Positions 8,956 through 18,707 of a DNA stretch of 64,000 bases are shown here, piece by piece; within the stretch, counting starts at the first letter, position 1; every line of letters starts with the position of its first letter. Made by a program: the position numbers and the translations under genes. The stretch lies in the NCBI GenBank assembly GCA_023953835.1, contig JAMLJB010000001.1, positions 1,736,001-1,800,000 of the forward strand, given 5' to 3'. The notes under the pieces were generated by a model. The model worked only from the letters and a program-made list of their open reading frames with translations, was not told the DNA's origin and ran no database searches. This stretch comes from Rhizobiaceae bacterium. Its GTDB lineage: Bacteria; Pseudomonadota; Alphaproteobacteria; Rhizobiales; Rhizobiaceae.

Positions 8956-9432
8956 TCAGGTTGCGTTTGTGACTTCCTGACATACGTCCACCCATTCCGC
9001 GAATGTGAGCGCCGCCATTCTTTCGGGCGAGATGCGCACCGCTGCATTTGTTGCGCCCGCCGCAGGCACGACCTCTTCGAAGCGCCGCAGGGAATGGTCG
9101 CAATAGACGGGAAGCGCAGAGGGCAGACCGAACGGACAAACGCCGCCCACCGGATGGCTGGTTGCGGCCACGACCTCCTCGCCGCCCAGCATTCTGGGCT
9201 TTCCGCCGAACCGATCCTTGAACTTGCGGTTGTCCAGCCGGGCGGTCCCTGCGGCCACCACGAGAAGAACCTGTTCGCCAATACGCAGGCAGATCGTCTT
9301 GGCAATCTGTTCCGGTTCGACGCCGTGCGCCTCTGCGGCAAGGGCGACGGTCGCCGAGCTTTGCGGGGTCACGATGACGGAAATATCGGGTGCGTTGGCG
9401 GCGAAGAATGCGCGTACTGTTTCAAGAGACAT
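8956..9432 (-). CDS. YbaK/EbsC-type aminoacyl-tRNA deacylase
   Basis: 158 residues with the YbaK/ProX fold, which usually hydrolyses mischarged aminoacyl-tRNA(Pro). Family features are the pattern TICLRIGEQVLLVVAAGTAR, the basic segment DNRKFKDRFGGKPRML and HPVGGVCPFGLP near the end. It could act on Cys- or Ala-tRNA(Pro) or another mischarged species; sequence alone does not settle this. It lies between the OsmC gene and the UbiH-family gene on the same strand with 39-75 base gaps. Confidence 0.85.
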   Translation of the reverse strand: MSLETVRAFFAANAPDISVIVTPQSSATVALAAEAHGVEPEQIAKTICLRIGEQVLLVVAAGTARLDNRKFKDRFGGKPRMLGGEEVVAATSHPVGGVCPFGLPSALPVYCDHSLRRFEEVVPAAGATNAAVRISPERMAALTFAEWVDVCQEVTNAT

Positions 9433-9471
9433 GAACGTTTTTTCAATGGCAATCCAGCGTGATGCAAGTCG

Positions 9472-10713
9472 CTATATGGCCTCGCCGCGCAACAGTTTGG
9501 GAGCAGGGCCTGCAAGCCCTGACGCTTGCCGGATGAAGAATTTCTTGAGCTGCGGCGCGCGGTCCACGAGGCCGAGCCCGATGTCCCGGATGGCCCGCAG
9601 CGGACCGAGATCGTTTGAAAACAGACGGTTGAGCACGTCGGTGGTGACGCCCATCTGCCATGTGTCGAAGCGCCGCCAGAGCTGGTAGCGCTCAAGCACG
9701 TCCAGCGCCCCGAAATCCTGTCCAAGGCGGTCGGCATCGACGATCACTTCGGCCAGCGCGGCCACATCCTTGAGGCCCAGATTGAGTCCCTGGCCCGCGA
9801 TCGGATGAATGCCATGCGCGGCATCGCCCGCGAGCGCAAATCGGGGTCTGACAAATTCGCGCGCAAGCGTGAGGCCAAGCGGCCAGGCGCGGGGCTTCGT
9901 CTCCGCGCGTATCTCGCCGAGCTTCAGGCCGAAGCGCATTTCAAGTTCGCTTTCGAAGACGAATTCATCGGCAGCCACCAGCCGTTCGGCGTCGGCTGTC
10001 CGTTCCGTCCAAACGATGGAAGAGCGATTGCCTTTCAGCGGCAGGATAGCGAAAGGCCCCGCCGGCAGGAAATGCTCCTCGGCCCGTCCATGGTGAGGAC
10101 GTTCGTGCGCGATCGTGCAGACAATGCCGGATTGTCCATAGTCCCAGCGGACGGTCTTGATGCCGGCCATGTCGCGGAGGCGGGAGCGCACGCCATCGGC
10201 TGCAATCAGGAGGCGGGTGCGGATCGCCGCGCCATCGGCAAGATGCACCACAAGTCCGGCGAGGTTTGTCTCGAATCCGCTGACCGCGATCCCCTCCAGA
10301 ATGTCGATGCCGAGTGTCGCTGCCTGCTTGCGCAATGCGCCGTTCAGCGCGGTGTTCGGCACCATGTGGGCGAAGGGTTCGCCCGGCTCGACTTCGCCGT
10401 CGAATGTCAGGAACACCGGACGCGCCGGATCGCCTGTGCGCGAATCGGTGACGATCATTTCGGTGATCGCCTGCGAATCGGCTTCGATCTGCTGCCAGCA
10501 ACCGAGACGGTCGAGCATGCGGGAAGCGGCTGCGGCGATGGCCGAGCACCGCTCGTCCCTGCGCCACACATCCGGCGGGGCGGCATCGACGACCGCAATG
10601 TTGAGTTCGGGGCGCGCGGACTTGATCGCAACAGCCGCGGACATGCCGACATAGGCCGCGCCTGCAATCAGAATGTCGAGCGTGGCTGGCTTTTGTTTGT
10701 CCGTGTCGGTCAT
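9472..10713 (-). CDS. UbiH/VisC-family FAD-dependent hydroxylase (ubiquinone biosynthesis)
   Basis: A 413-residue flavoprotein monooxygenase, probably one of the ring hydroxylases of ubiquinone synthesis. It has the GD motif RFALAGDAAHGIHPIAGQGL followed by NLGLKDVAAL, typical of UbiH/UbiF/UbiL. The N-terminal nucleotide motif reads IAGAAYVG, so the second glycine of GxGxxG is alanine. I chose ATG 10713 (MTDTDKQKPATLDILIAG) because further upstream sequence is not family-like and would run into tesB. Which ring position it hydroxylates (C1, C5 or C6) is unclear. Confidence 0.85.
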   Translation of the reverse strand: MTDTDKQKPATLDILIAGAAYVGMSAAVAIKSARPELNIAVVDAAPPDVWRRDERCSAIAAAASRMLDRLGCWQQIEADSQAITEMIVTDSRTGDPARPVFLTFDGEVEPGEPFAHMVPNTALNGALRKQAATLGIDILEGIAVSGFETNLAGLVVHLADGAAIRTRLLIAADGVRSRLRDMAGIKTVRWDYGQSGIVCTIAHERPHHGRAEEHFLPAGPFAILPLKGNRSSIVWTERTADAERLVAADEFVFESELEMRFGLKLGEIRAETKPRAWPLGLTLAREFVRPRFALAGDAAHGIHPIAGQGLNLGLKDVAALAEVIVDADRLGQDFGALDVLERYQLWRRFDTWQMGVTTDVLNRLFSNDLGPLRAIRDIGLGLVDRAPQLKKFFIRQASGLAGPAPKLLRGEAI

Positions 10714-10900
10714 GGCATTCGATCCAGTTGCGGGAAAAGTTCCCTCGCCGCCTTTATAACACAGTGGCGTGTCGAAAAGGCGCTGGTCGCTCCGTCTGCG
10801 GCAATGCGCCCACGTCGCGAATGGATGAATTACGGGCTTGACGCTGGACAGTGGCTGTCGGAAACCGGCTGCGGTTTGAAAACGCAATGGCGGACGAAGC

Positions 10901-11770
10901 ATGTCTGAAGTGTTCAATTCGCTGCTGCGGCTCTTCGATCTGGAAAAGATCGAGGAGAACATTTTCAGGGGACGCAGCGCGCGCACGAGCTGGCAGCGCG
11001 TTTTCGGTGGCCAGACGATCGCCCAGGCACTCGTGGCAGCGCAGCGCACGGTCGACCCCGGCAGGCTGGCGCATTCGCTGCATGCATATTTCATGTTGGG
11101 CGGCGACCCCACCGCGCCGATCGTCTACACCGTGGACCGCATACGTGACGGCGGATCGTTCACCACGCGACGGGTCGTCGCCACGCAGCACGGCAAGGCA
11201 ATCTTTTCGCTCGAAGCCTCGTTCCAGACGCCGGAAGAGGGACTGAATCATCAGATCCGCATGCCCGACGTGCCCCAGCCCGAGGAACTTGCCAGCCAGA
11301 AGGAATTGACCGAAACCGTGGGCAGCAAGGTTCCCGAAGTGATCCGTCGCTTCTGGGAACGTGAGCGGCCAGTGGAAATGCGTCCGGTCTTCCTCGAGCA
11401 CTATACCAGTCGTGAAAAGCTTGATCCCTTCCAGCATGTCTGGGTCCGCTTCGCCGCCACACCGCCCGACGACCCCGCCCTGCGCCGCGTACTGCTCGGC
11501 TATCTGTCTGATATGACCCTGCTGGACACATCCACATTCGCGCATGGCCGCCTGATCTTCGACCAGGATATACAAGCCGCCAGCCTCGACCATGCGATGT
11601 GGTTCCATCGTGACCACCCGCTGGATGGCTGGATCCTCTACACGCAGGACAGCCCGTCGACATCCGGTGCGAGGGGCTTCACGCGCGGGTTTCTCTACGC
11701 GAGAGACGGCACCTTGATTGCCTCGGTTGCCCAGGAAGGGCTTATTCGAGTTCGCAAAAAGCCTAAATAA
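10901..11770 (+). CDS. tesB: Acyl-CoA thioesterase II
   Basis: A 289-residue double-hotdog thioesterase that hydrolyses acyl-CoA to free acid and CoA. The catalytic triad regions are recognisable: SLDHAMWFHR (Asp), TQDSPSTSGARGF (Ser/Thr) and VAQEGLIR (Gln). The N-terminal RVFGGQTIAQALVAA is a family hallmark. Length equals E. coli TesB. It is divergent from the UbiH-family gene with 187 bases between, and is followed by an intrinsic terminator. Confidence 0.95.
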   Translation: MSEVFNSLLRLFDLEKIEENIFRGRSARTSWQRVFGGQTIAQALVAAQRTVDPGRLAHSLHAYFMLGGDPTAPIVYTVDRIRDGGSFTTRRVVATQHGKAIFSLEASFQTPEEGLNHQIRMPDVPQPEELASQKELTETVGSKVPEVIRRFWERERPVEMRPVFLEHYTSREKLDPFQHVWVRFAATPPDDPALRRVLLGYLSDMTLLDTSTFAHGRLIFDQDIQAASLDHAMWFHRDHPLDGWILYTQDSPSTSGARGFTRGFLYARDGTLIASVAQEGLIRVRKKPK

Positions 11771-11772
11771 TA

Positions 11773-11800
11773 GGCAAATTTAGAAGTTTGCCGATTTTTT
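11773..11800 (+). terminator. Intrinsic terminator of tesB
   Basis: GGCAAA (11773-11778) pairs with TTTGCC (11787-11792), extendable by two inner pairs, and is followed by GATTTTTT. An overlapping alternative hairpin, GCCGAT-N6-ATCGGC (11790-11807), uses the same T-run as its loop. Confidence 0.7.
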
Positions 11801-11903
11801 AATCGGCTTCGTTGCTGCAGGTGCGAAGGCGCCTCCTTCATGCAGTGATAGTGTTTCAAATTTTTCCTTTCATTTTCAGGATTCTTTACGCCCGCGCGGC
11901 AAC

Positions 11904-11919
11904 TGGCACGGGTCTTGAA
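11904..11919 (+). promoter_or_regulatory. Candidate sigma-54 (RpoN) promoter for glnK-amtB
   Basis: TGGCACG-GGTC-TTGAA matches the -24/-12 consensus TGGCACG-N4-TTGCW except for A instead of C in the -12 GC. It ends about 79 bases before the glnK ATG. glnK-amtB operons are classic NtrC/RpoN targets, which supports the call. I could not find an unambiguous NtrC dyad upstream. Confidence 0.55.
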
Positions 11920-11991
11920 TCCGTTGTGTCAGTCGCCGGACGTTCCGGTGATTTTTGGAGTAACAGCGGGGACCCGCAAAGCAGAGGGTAA

Positions 11992-12336
<345 letters not shown>

Positions 12337-12368
12337 GCCGCGGTTCGAGTGATTCTCAGGAGAGTTCA

Positions 12369-13739
12369 ATGACAATGGATACGATACTCAGGAAAGGGGC
12401 GCGCACGGCTTTGCTCGGCACGCTCGGACTGGCCGCACTTGGGACCGCTGCGGCTTTTGGCCAGGATGCCGCGCCCGCCACGGATGCCGCGGCAGCGGCA
12501 GCGCCGGTGATGGACAAGGGCGACGCCGCATGGATGATGGCCTCTACGGTCCTCGTGCTGTTCATGACCCTGCCCGGACTGGCATTGTTCTATGGTGGTC
12601 TCGTTCGCGCCAAGAATATGCTTTCCGTTCTCATGCAGTGCACCATGATTGCGGCAGTCGTCATGGTTGTGTGGGTCGTCTACGGATATTCGATGGCCTT
12701 CGGCGGCGGCACCGGCGCTTTCTGGGGCGGTCTCGGCAAGGTGTTTCTTGCGGGCGTGACCAGTGACTCCACCGCCGCCACGTTCAGTGACGGATATGTG
12801 CTTCCGGAATATGTGTTCATCTGCTTCCAGATGACCTTCGCCGTCATCACGCCGGCGCTGATCGTCGGGGCGTTTGCGGAGCGCATCAAATTCTCGGCTG
12901 TCGTCCTTTTCACCATCCTGTGGGTGACCTTCGTCTATTTCCCGATCGCTCATATGGTCTGGGATGCGAATGGCTACATCTTCCAGATGGGCGCGCTGGA
13001 CTTCGCGGGCGGAACCGTCGTTCACATCAACGCGGGCATTGCGGCCCTGGTCGGTTCGTTGCTCGTCGGCAAGCGCGTCGGCTATGGCAAGGACAACATG
13101 GCTCCGCATTCGATGACGCTGACCATGGTCGGTGCCTCGATCCTGTGGGTCGGCTGGTTCGGTTTCAATGCGGGCTCCAATCTTGAGGCGAACGGTGGCG
13201 CTGCCCTGGCCATGATCAATACGTTCACGGCCACAGCCGGCGCAATCATCGCCTGGTCTGCAATCGAAGCCTTGCTGCGCGGCAAAGCTTCCATGCTCGG
13301 CGCCGCGTCGGGCCTGGTGGCGGGTCTTGTTGCCGTGACACCGGCCTGCGGCACGGTTGGCCCCATCGGCGCGATCGTCCTGGGCGCGATCGCCTCGGCT
13401 GTCTGCTACTTCTTCGTCGCGGTCGTCAAAGCGAAGATGGGCTATGACGACTCCCTCGATGTTTTCGGCATCCATGGCATCGGCGGCATCATTGGCGCGC
13501 TCGGCACCGGCATCTTCACCGCGCCGTCTCTGGGCGGTACGGGTGGCGACGATTTCTCCATCGCCGGCCAGTTCATGACCCAGCTCACCGCTGTCATCAT
13601 CACCGTCGTGTGGTGCGGCATCGGGTCGGCCATCTTCTACAAGATCGTCGACGCAATCATCGGCCTGCGCCCGACCGAAGAGGCGGAACGTCAGGGCCTC
13701 GACCTCACCTCGCATGGCGAAGTCGCATATCACTCCTAA
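12369..13739 (+). CDS. amtB: Ammonium channel AmtB
   Basis: A 456-residue ammonium transporter with a cleavable signal peptide (cut near AAFGQDA), as in many proteobacterial AmtB proteins, and 11 membrane helices. The twin pore histidines are in GGTVVHINAG and FGIHGIGGIIG. The Phe-gate segment FQMTFAVITPALIVGAFAER is present. ATG 12369 was chosen because GGAGAG lies just upstream, whereas an in-frame earlier start would overlap glnK. Two intrinsic terminators follow. Confidence 0.96.
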   Translation: MTMDTILRKGARTALLGTLGLAALGTAAAFGQDAAPATDAAAAAAPVMDKGDAAWMMASTVLVLFMTLPGLALFYGGLVRAKNMLSVLMQCTMIAAVVMVVWVVYGYSMAFGGGTGAFWGGLGKVFLAGVTSDSTAATFSDGYVLPEYVFICFQMTFAVITPALIVGAFAERIKFSAVVLFTILWVTFVYFPIAHMVWDANGYIFQMGALDFAGGTVVHINAGIAALVGSLLVGKRVGYGKDNMAPHSMTLTMVGASILWVGWFGFNAGSNLEANGGAALAMINTFTATAGAIIAWSAIEALLRGKASMLGAASGLVAGLVAVTPACGTVGPIGAIVLGAIASAVCYFFVAVVKAKMGYDDSLDVFGIHGIGGIIGALGTGIFTAPSLGGTGGDDFSIAGQFMTQLTAVIITVVWCGIGSAIFYKIVDAIIGLRPTEEAERQGLDLTSHGEVAYHS

Positions 13740-13747
13740 GACCGACC

Positions 13748-13776
13748 GGCGCGGCGGCAACGCCGCGCCATTTTTT
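13748..13776 (+). terminator. Strong intrinsic terminator after amtB
   Basis: GGCGCGGCG (13748-13756), loop GCAA, CGCCGCGCC (13761-13769), then ATTTTTT. A 9-bp perfect GC stem and six T residues make it canonical. Confidence 0.9.
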
Positions 13777-13787
13777 CCTGTCCACTG

Positions 13788-13813
13788 GCCCGGCTCCGTG
13801 CCGGGCTTTTTTT
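13788..13813 (+). terminator. Second intrinsic terminator in tandem after amtB
   Basis: GCCCGGC (13788-13794), loop TCCGT, GCCGGGC (13800-13806), followed by seven T residues. It lies 12 bases past the first terminator, giving a tandem stop that isolates glnK-amtB from ftsK. Confidence 0.85.
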
Positions 13814-13849
13814 GTGCCGCGCACAATCTCCCCGCCATGTGGCCTATGG

Positions 13850-13866
13850 TTAATCGTGCCTTTACC
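13850..13866. promoter_or_regulatory. Near-consensus CtrA-type site upstream of ftsK
   Basis: TTAA-TCGTGCC-TTTACC differs from the CtrA consensus TTAA-N7-TTAACC by one base in the second half-site. It is 71 bases before the ftsK ATG, a reasonable place to control a division gene. Weak evidence on its own. Confidence 0.3.
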
Positions 13867-13936
13867 AGACCCCTCTAGTCTTTCCGCGAATCTGCCCGCT
13901 TGCGGAGCGCGGCGAAGTGACGGGGTCTTCTAGCGT

Positions 13937-16594
13937 ATGCGTTCAGCTTCTCCCTCATCCATGGCGTTGGAAACTCAGGGATTCGGCGTCCGGTCATTCC
14001 TGCGACGGCAGGCGGGTCGCGCGACCGGCCTTGCGTTGCTTGTCCTGATTGGCTTCTGCCTTGCGGCGCTGGCAACCTGGAACGTCGCCGATCCAAGCTT
14101 CAGCCACGCTACGGGAAATGAAGTCACCAATGCGATGGGGTATCCCGGCGCGGTTTTCTCGGACCTTGCCATCCAGTTCTATGGGCTTTCGTCGGTGGCT
14201 GCACTCGTGCCCGCCGTGATCTGGGCATTGTTCCTGGCGACCGCGACGCGCATTGACCGCGTGGCGCGCAGGGCGCTTGCCTGGTTCGGTGCATCCGTGC
14301 TCTTCGCCGGCATCGCGGGCTGCTTCGCACGCCCGCCCACATGGCCCCTGCCCACGGGCCTCGGCGGTGTTTTCGGGGATATGGTCCTCAAGCTTCCGTC
14401 ATTGTTCATAGGTGCGTATCCGACAGGCTGGAAAGGAGCGGTCCTCGCGCTGCTCTTGCTCGTGCCCGCACTCGTTTCCTTCTGTTACGCGGCTGCGATC
14501 ATCGCGCGCGGTCCCGATCCGCAGAAGGAAAAGAAGGCCGAACTTCCGATGCGTCATGCGGGTCAACCCGCACTGGACGAGGAAGACGAAGACGAGGAAG
14601 AGGGCATGAGCTTCGCCTTCCTCGGCGCGGTAACGCATTGGTGGCTGTCGGCCCAGCACTGGTTCCGCCGTCATTTCCGGGCGCGTCCGCAGCCGGGCGA
14701 CTTCGAGCGCCGTGGCGGCTGGCGGCGTGCCGCCGAAGAGGTGGAGCGCGCCGAAATGGAGGAGATGCGTGTCACCTCGAACGGACGGGCGCGGGTCGAG
14801 CCTGAGTTCTTCGCGCAAATGGTCAATGAGCGGCATGTCGAGCCGCGTGTTTTCGACGACGAGATGCAGGACGATGCGCCTCCGTTCGATATGGACGACG
14901 ACTATGACGTGCCGATGCCGGCGCCGGATACGCGCGTCCAGCCCTATCGCTCGATGCCCGGTCAGGTCGCTGCGGCGCTGAGCGCGTCGGCCCGCGTGGC
15001 CACGCCCGCGCCGCGCCCCCAGCAGGGCACCCGCGTCGTGCGCGAGGCGCAGACTTCACTGCTCGGCTCGGCCAGCTTCGAGATGCCGTCGCTGCACTTT
15101 CTGGCGGAACCCAAGAACGTGGCGAAGCACCCGTCGCTTTCCAAGGATGCGCTGGAACAGAACGCGCGCCTGCTCGAGGGCGTGCTCGAAGATTTCGGCG
15201 TCAAGGGGGAGATCATCCAGGTCCGGCCCGGACCGGTCGTCACGCTCTACGAACTGGAGCCTGCACCCGGGATCAAATCCTCCCGCGTCATCGGGCTTGC
15301 CGACGACATCGCCCGTTCGATGAGCGCGATTGCCTGTCGCGTTGCCGTCGTGCCGGGGCGCAACGCCATCGGCATCGAGCTGCCCAACGCCAGCCGCGAG
15401 ACGGTCTATCTGCGCGAACTGCTCGCCAGCCGCGATTTCGAGCAGACCAAGGCGAAGCTCGCACTGGCGCTCGGCAAGACCATCAATGGCGAGGCGGTGA
15501 TCGTCGACATCGCCAAGATGCCGCACGTCCTCGTGGCGGGCACAACCGGTTCGGGCAAGTCGGTTGCGATCAACACCATGATCCTGTCGATGCTCTATCG
15601 CATGACGCCCGAGGAATGCCGCCTCATCATGATCGATCCGAAAATGCTGGAACTGTCCGTCTATGACGGCATTCCGCACCTGCTCACCCCGGTCGTGACC
15701 GATCCGAAGAAGGCAGTTGTCGCGCTGAAATGGACCGTGCGCGAGATGGAGGACCGCTACCGCAAGATGTCCAAGGTCGGCGTGCGCAACATAGACGGCT
15801 TCAATGCCCGCGTCGCGCAAGCCGAGAAAAGCGGCGAGCAGATCAGCCGCACCGTCCAGACCGGGTTCGACCGTGAAACGGGTGAGGCGATCTACGAAAC
15901 CGAAGTGCTCGACCTCAAGCCGATGCCCTATATCGTGGTCATCATCGACGAGATGGCCGACCTGATGATGGTGGCCGGGAAGGACATCGAGGGTGCAGTA
16001 CAGCGTCTTGCGCAAATGGCGCGCGCCGCAGGTATCCACGTCATCATGGCGACGCAGCGTCCCTCCGTCGATGTCATCACCGGCACGATCAAGGCGAACT
16101 TCCCGACGCGCATATCATTCCAGGTGACGTCCAAGATCGACAGCCGCACCATCCTTGGAGAGCAGGGCGCCGAACAGCTCCTCGGCATGGGCGACATGCT
16201 CTACATGGCCGGCGGCGGGCGCATCCAGCGCGTGCACGGCCCGTTCGTGTCGGACGACGAGGTGGAAAAGGTCGTGCGCCATCTCAAGGCGCAGGGCGTT
16301 CCGGAATATCTCGACGCTATCACGGCGGATGACGACGAGGACGACGCGGATCAACCGGCGCGCGGCGGAGGCGGTGGCAATTTCGAGGATTCGGACGACC
16401 CCTACGACCAGGCCGTGGCGGTGGTGCTGCGCGACGGCAAGGCATCGACCAGCTATATCCAGCGCAGGCTGGGCGTCGGCTACAACAAGGCGGCGTCCAT
16501 CATCGAGCGCATGGAGCAGGAAGGCATCGTCGGACCCGCCAACCATGCCGGCAAGCGCGAGATCCTCGTGCCGACCGAGCAGGACGAGATGTAG
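13937..16594 (+). CDS. ftsK: DNA translocase FtsK
   Basis: 885 residues. FtsK pumps chromosome ends through the closing septum and activates XerCD at dif. The N-terminal part has about four membrane helices (residues 28-200). A variable acidic linker follows (EEDEDEEEG near 215, DDDYDVPMP near 320). The motor has Walker A GTTGSGKS at 535-542 and Walker [12 protein letters not shown] near 660. The C-terminal winged-helix gamma domain ([20 protein letters not shown]) reads KOPS sites. Length and layout are typical of Rhizobiales. Confidence 0.97.
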   Translation: MRSASPSSMALETQGFGVRSFLRRQAGRATGLALLVLIGFCLAALATWNVADPSFSHATGNEVTNAMGYPGAVFSDLAIQFYGLSSVAALVPAVIWALFLATATRIDRVARRALAWFGASVLFAGIAGCFARPPTWPLPTGLGGVFGDMVLKLPSLFIGAYPTGWKGAVLALLLLVPALVSFCYAAAIIARGPDPQKEKKAELPMRHAGQPALDEEDEDEEEGMSFAFLGAVTHWWLSAQHWFRRHFRARPQPGDFERRGGWRRAAEEVERAEMEEMRVTSNGRARVEPEFFAQMVNERHVEPRVFDDEMQDDAPPFDMDDDYDVPMPAPDTRVQPYRSMPGQVAAALSASARVATPAPRPQQGTRVVREAQTSLLGSASFEMPSLHFLAEPKNVAKHPSLSKDALEQNARLLEGVLEDFGVKGEIIQVRPGPVVTLYELEPAPGIKSSRVIGLADDIARSMSAIACRVAVVPGRNAIGIELPNASRETVYLRELLASRDFEQTKAKLALALGKTINGEAVIVDIAKMPHVLVAGTTGSGKSVAINTMILSMLYRMTPEECRLIMIDPKMLELSVYDGIPHLLTPVVTDPKKAVVALKWTVREMEDRYRKMSKVGVRNIDGFNARVAQAEKSGEQISRTVQTGFDRETGEAIYETEVLDLKPMPYIVVIIDEMADLMMVAGKDIEGAVQRLAQMARAAGIHVIMATQRPSVDVITGTIKANFPTRISFQVTSKIDSRTILGEQGAEQLLGMGDMLYMAGGGRIQRVHGPFVSDDEVEKVVRHLKAQGVPEYLDAITADDDEDDADQPARGGGGGNFEDSDDPYDQAVAVVLRDGKASTSYIQRRLGVGYNKAASIIERMEQEGIVGPANHAGKREILVPTEQDEM

Positions 16595-16698
16595 GTCTCA
16601 GCGCAGCGCGGGACCTTGAACGGGCCAAAGTTCGGCCTAACTGCGGAGGTAGCGACAAGCGGGAACGAATCGCCCGCCCGCAAATTGGAAGTGTTGAA

Positions 16699-17352
16699 AT
16701 GAAGATGACCTCGATATCTCCATCCTTCACCCGCCGCACGGTGTTGGCGCTTGCCATTGCGGGTGCAGCGCTTGGCCCGCAGGCGGGCGCGGCGCGCGCG
16801 GAAGCCTCGCAGGCCGCCCAGCGCATCGCGGACCATTTCGGCTCTGTTCGCACCATGACCGGCGATTTCATCCAGTTCGGCCCGCGCGGCGAGCAGACCG
16901 GCGGCAAATTTTACATCCAGCGGCCCGGCAAGATTCGCTTCAACTATGACGCGCCGTCGAATTTTCGTGTGATCGCCGATGGCACCTCGGTGGTGATCGA
17001 GAACATGAAGCTGCGCACGTCCGACCTCTATCCGCTTTCCAAGACGCCTCTGAAGCTGCTTCTGGACGACCGGATCGACCTGTCCGGGGGAAGGGTCAAG
17101 AGCGTCAAGGAAGAGGACGACCTGACCACCATCCAGCTTGCGGACAAATCCGTGTTCGGCAATTCGACGATCACGATGAAGTTCAATCCGCAGACGAGCG
17201 AATTGCTCGAATGGACCATCACCGACGCCAAGGGCAAGGATACGACGGTGATGATCTCGAATGTCCGCAGCGGCGTGCAGCTCGATCCTTCGATGTTCGA
17301 AATCAACTATCGGCGCAATCGCGAGATGAACCAGAACAAGAGCCAGCGGTAA
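16699..17352 (+). CDS. lolA: Outer-membrane lipoprotein carrier protein LolA
   Basis: 217 residues. The periplasmic chaperone moves lipoproteins from LolCDE to the outer membrane. The N-terminus TRRTVLALAIAG followed by a cut near ARA/EAS is a signal peptide with a twin-arginine pair, so export by Tat is possible. The mature part matches the LolA pattern, with HFGSVRTMTGDFIQFGPRGE, FYIQRPGKIRFNYD and the mid-region strands. It sits 104 bases after ftsK, an arrangement also seen in other proteobacteria. Confidence 0.9.
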   Translation: MKMTSISPSFTRRTVLALAIAGAALGPQAGAARAEASQAAQRIADHFGSVRTMTGDFIQFGPRGEQTGGKFYIQRPGKIRFNYDAPSNFRVIADGTSVVIENMKLRTSDLYPLSKTPLKLLLDDRIDLSGGRVKSVKEEDDLTTIQLADKSVFGNSTITMKFNPQTSELLEWTITDAKGKDTTVMISNVRSGVQLDPSMFEINYRRNREMNQNKSQR

Positions 17353-17418
17353 GACCGGGCTTGTCAATGCCGCCTTCGGCTGGCAGTTAAGCGCATCTTC
17401 ACTCGCGCTCACACGAAA

Positions 17419-18222
17419 ATGGCATTCACTCTCGCGACCTGGAACATCAATTCGATTCGCCTGCGCATGCCGCTGGTCGAGCACTTCCTGCGCAGCGTCC
17501 AGCCCGATGTGCTCTGCCTTCAGGAAACGAAATGCCCGGACGACCTGTTTCCGTTCGAGCCGCTGCGCGCCGCAGGCTATGAGCACATCGCGATCCACGG
17601 GCAGAAAGGCTATCACGGGGTGGCGACCGTTTCGCGCCGCCCGCTGGAGATCATCGAGAAGCGGCGGTTCTGCGAGATCGACGACACGCGGCATCTGTCG
17701 GTGAAACTCAACGCTGCGGGCAAGGCGGTGCTCCTCCACAATTTCTACGTGCCTGCCGGCGGCGACGAACCCGATCCCGAAATCAATCAGAAATTCAGGC
17801 ACAAGCTTGGCTTCATCAGCGAGATGAACGATGTGCGGGCGGGATATGACGGAGAATCCGCGTCCATACTCGTGGGCGACCTGAACATCGCGCCGCTGGT
17901 GCATGACGTCTGGTCGCACAAGCAGTTGCTGAACGTCGTCAGCCATACGCCGGTCGAAACCGAGGGGCTTGAGACCATGCGCAAGGGCGGCGGCTGGGCC
18001 GACCTGATGCGCCACAACGTGCCCGAGGATCGCAAGCTCTACACCTGGTGGAGCTATCGCGCGCAGGACTGGGCGGCGTCCGACCGTGGCCGCAGGCTGG
18101 ACCACATCTGGTCGTCGCCGAACCTGATTGGCAATCTCGCGGATATGGAAATATTGCGGGAAGCCCGCGGCTGGGAGCGGCCCTCCGACCATGTGCCGGT
18201 CATCATGCGGCTGGCGGAGTAG
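17419..18222 (+). CDS. xthA: Exodeoxyribonuclease III
   Basis: 267 residues, an AP endonuclease/3'-exonuclease of base-excision repair. Catalytic motifs are complete: LCLQETK (Glu metal ligand), GDLNIAP (Asp/Asn), RRLDHIWSS and ERPSDHVPVI (Asp-His pair). The start MAFTLATWNINSIR gives the canonical Asn. The stop lies one base from the stop of the convergent cyclic-nucleotide-binding gene. Confidence 0.96.
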   Translation: MAFTLATWNINSIRLRMPLVEHFLRSVQPDVLCLQETKCPDDLFPFEPLRAAGYEHIAIHGQKGYHGVATVSRRPLEIIEKRRFCEIDDTRHLSVKLNAAGKAVLLHNFYVPAGGDEPDPEINQKFRHKLGFISEMNDVRAGYDGESASILVGDLNIAPLVHDVWSHKQLLNVVSHTPVETEGLETMRKGGGWADLMRHNVPEDRKLYTWWSYRAQDWAASDRGRRLDHIWSSPNLIGNLADMEILREARGWERPSDHVPVIMRLAE

Positions 18223-18223
18223 A

Positions 18224-18679
18224 CTACTCTCCGAGCTTCGCCGACAATTGCTCCAGCCGATCCACCATCGCCTGGAACTCCAGCGCCAGCCGACGCCGGA
18301 TCAGTTCGGCAAGGTCGGGAAATTCTTCCAGAAAGCGGCGGAAGCTCTTGCGCTCGATGGCCATCACGCGGGTTTCGATGGTGGCGATCGCGCTCGATAG
18401 CCTGCGCGTGGGCGCGATCATAGCAAGCTCGCCGAGCACCGCGCCGGGTCCCGCATCGGTCAGTTTGAGGTGCGTGCCGTCGCGTTCGCGGTAGAGTTCG
18501 ATGCGCCCGGACATCACGATATAGGCGCACAGCGCCGGCTCACCTTCCTGGTACAGCGTCTCACCGGAGCGCAGACTCGTCTTTTCCGCGCCGAATGCGA
18601 GCAAGCGCAAGTGCTCTTCGGCGAGGCTCTGGAACAGAGCGACGCCGGACAGCAAACGGATGTCGTCATCCAGCGCCAT
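18224..18679 (-). CDS. Stand-alone cyclic-nucleotide-binding domain protein
   Basis: 151 residues consisting of one Crp-type cNMP-binding domain (SLRSGETLYQEGEPALCAYIV, PGAVLGELAMI, RRLSSAIATIETRVMAIER) and a C-terminal helical tail. There is no helix-turn-helix, so it is not a transcription factor alone. The phosphate-binding cassette reads GAVLGELAMIAPTRRLSSA, where a canonical cassette has GE-x6-RxA; here the Arg-Arg-Leu-Ser spacing is shifted, so nucleotide binding is uncertain. It probably acts as a sensor partner. It lies downstream of the CenR-like gene on the same strand, 159 bases away. Confidence 0.85.
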   Translation of the reverse strand: MALDDDIRLLSGVALFQSLAEEHLRLLAFGAEKTSLRSGETLYQEGEPALCAYIVMSGRIELYRERDGTHLKLTDAGPGAVLGELAMIAPTRRLSSAIATIETRVMAIERKSFRRFLEEFPDLAELIRRRLALEFQAMVDRLEQLSAKLGE

Positions 18680-18707
18680 GTCGTCCCCGGCAGAGACCCG
18701 ACGGGCA

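Noticed and set aside
16480..18192. A 570-codon minus-strand frame opposite ftsK's end, lolA and xthA
   Set aside because: It crosses three real genes and its composition is typical of a codon-bias shadow.
18214..18234. Small palindrome GAGTAGACTACTC at the xthA/cNMP gene junction
   Set aside because: It is produced mainly by two facing stop codons; the stem is about 5 bp with a 3-base loop and no T-run, so it is too weak to call a terminator.
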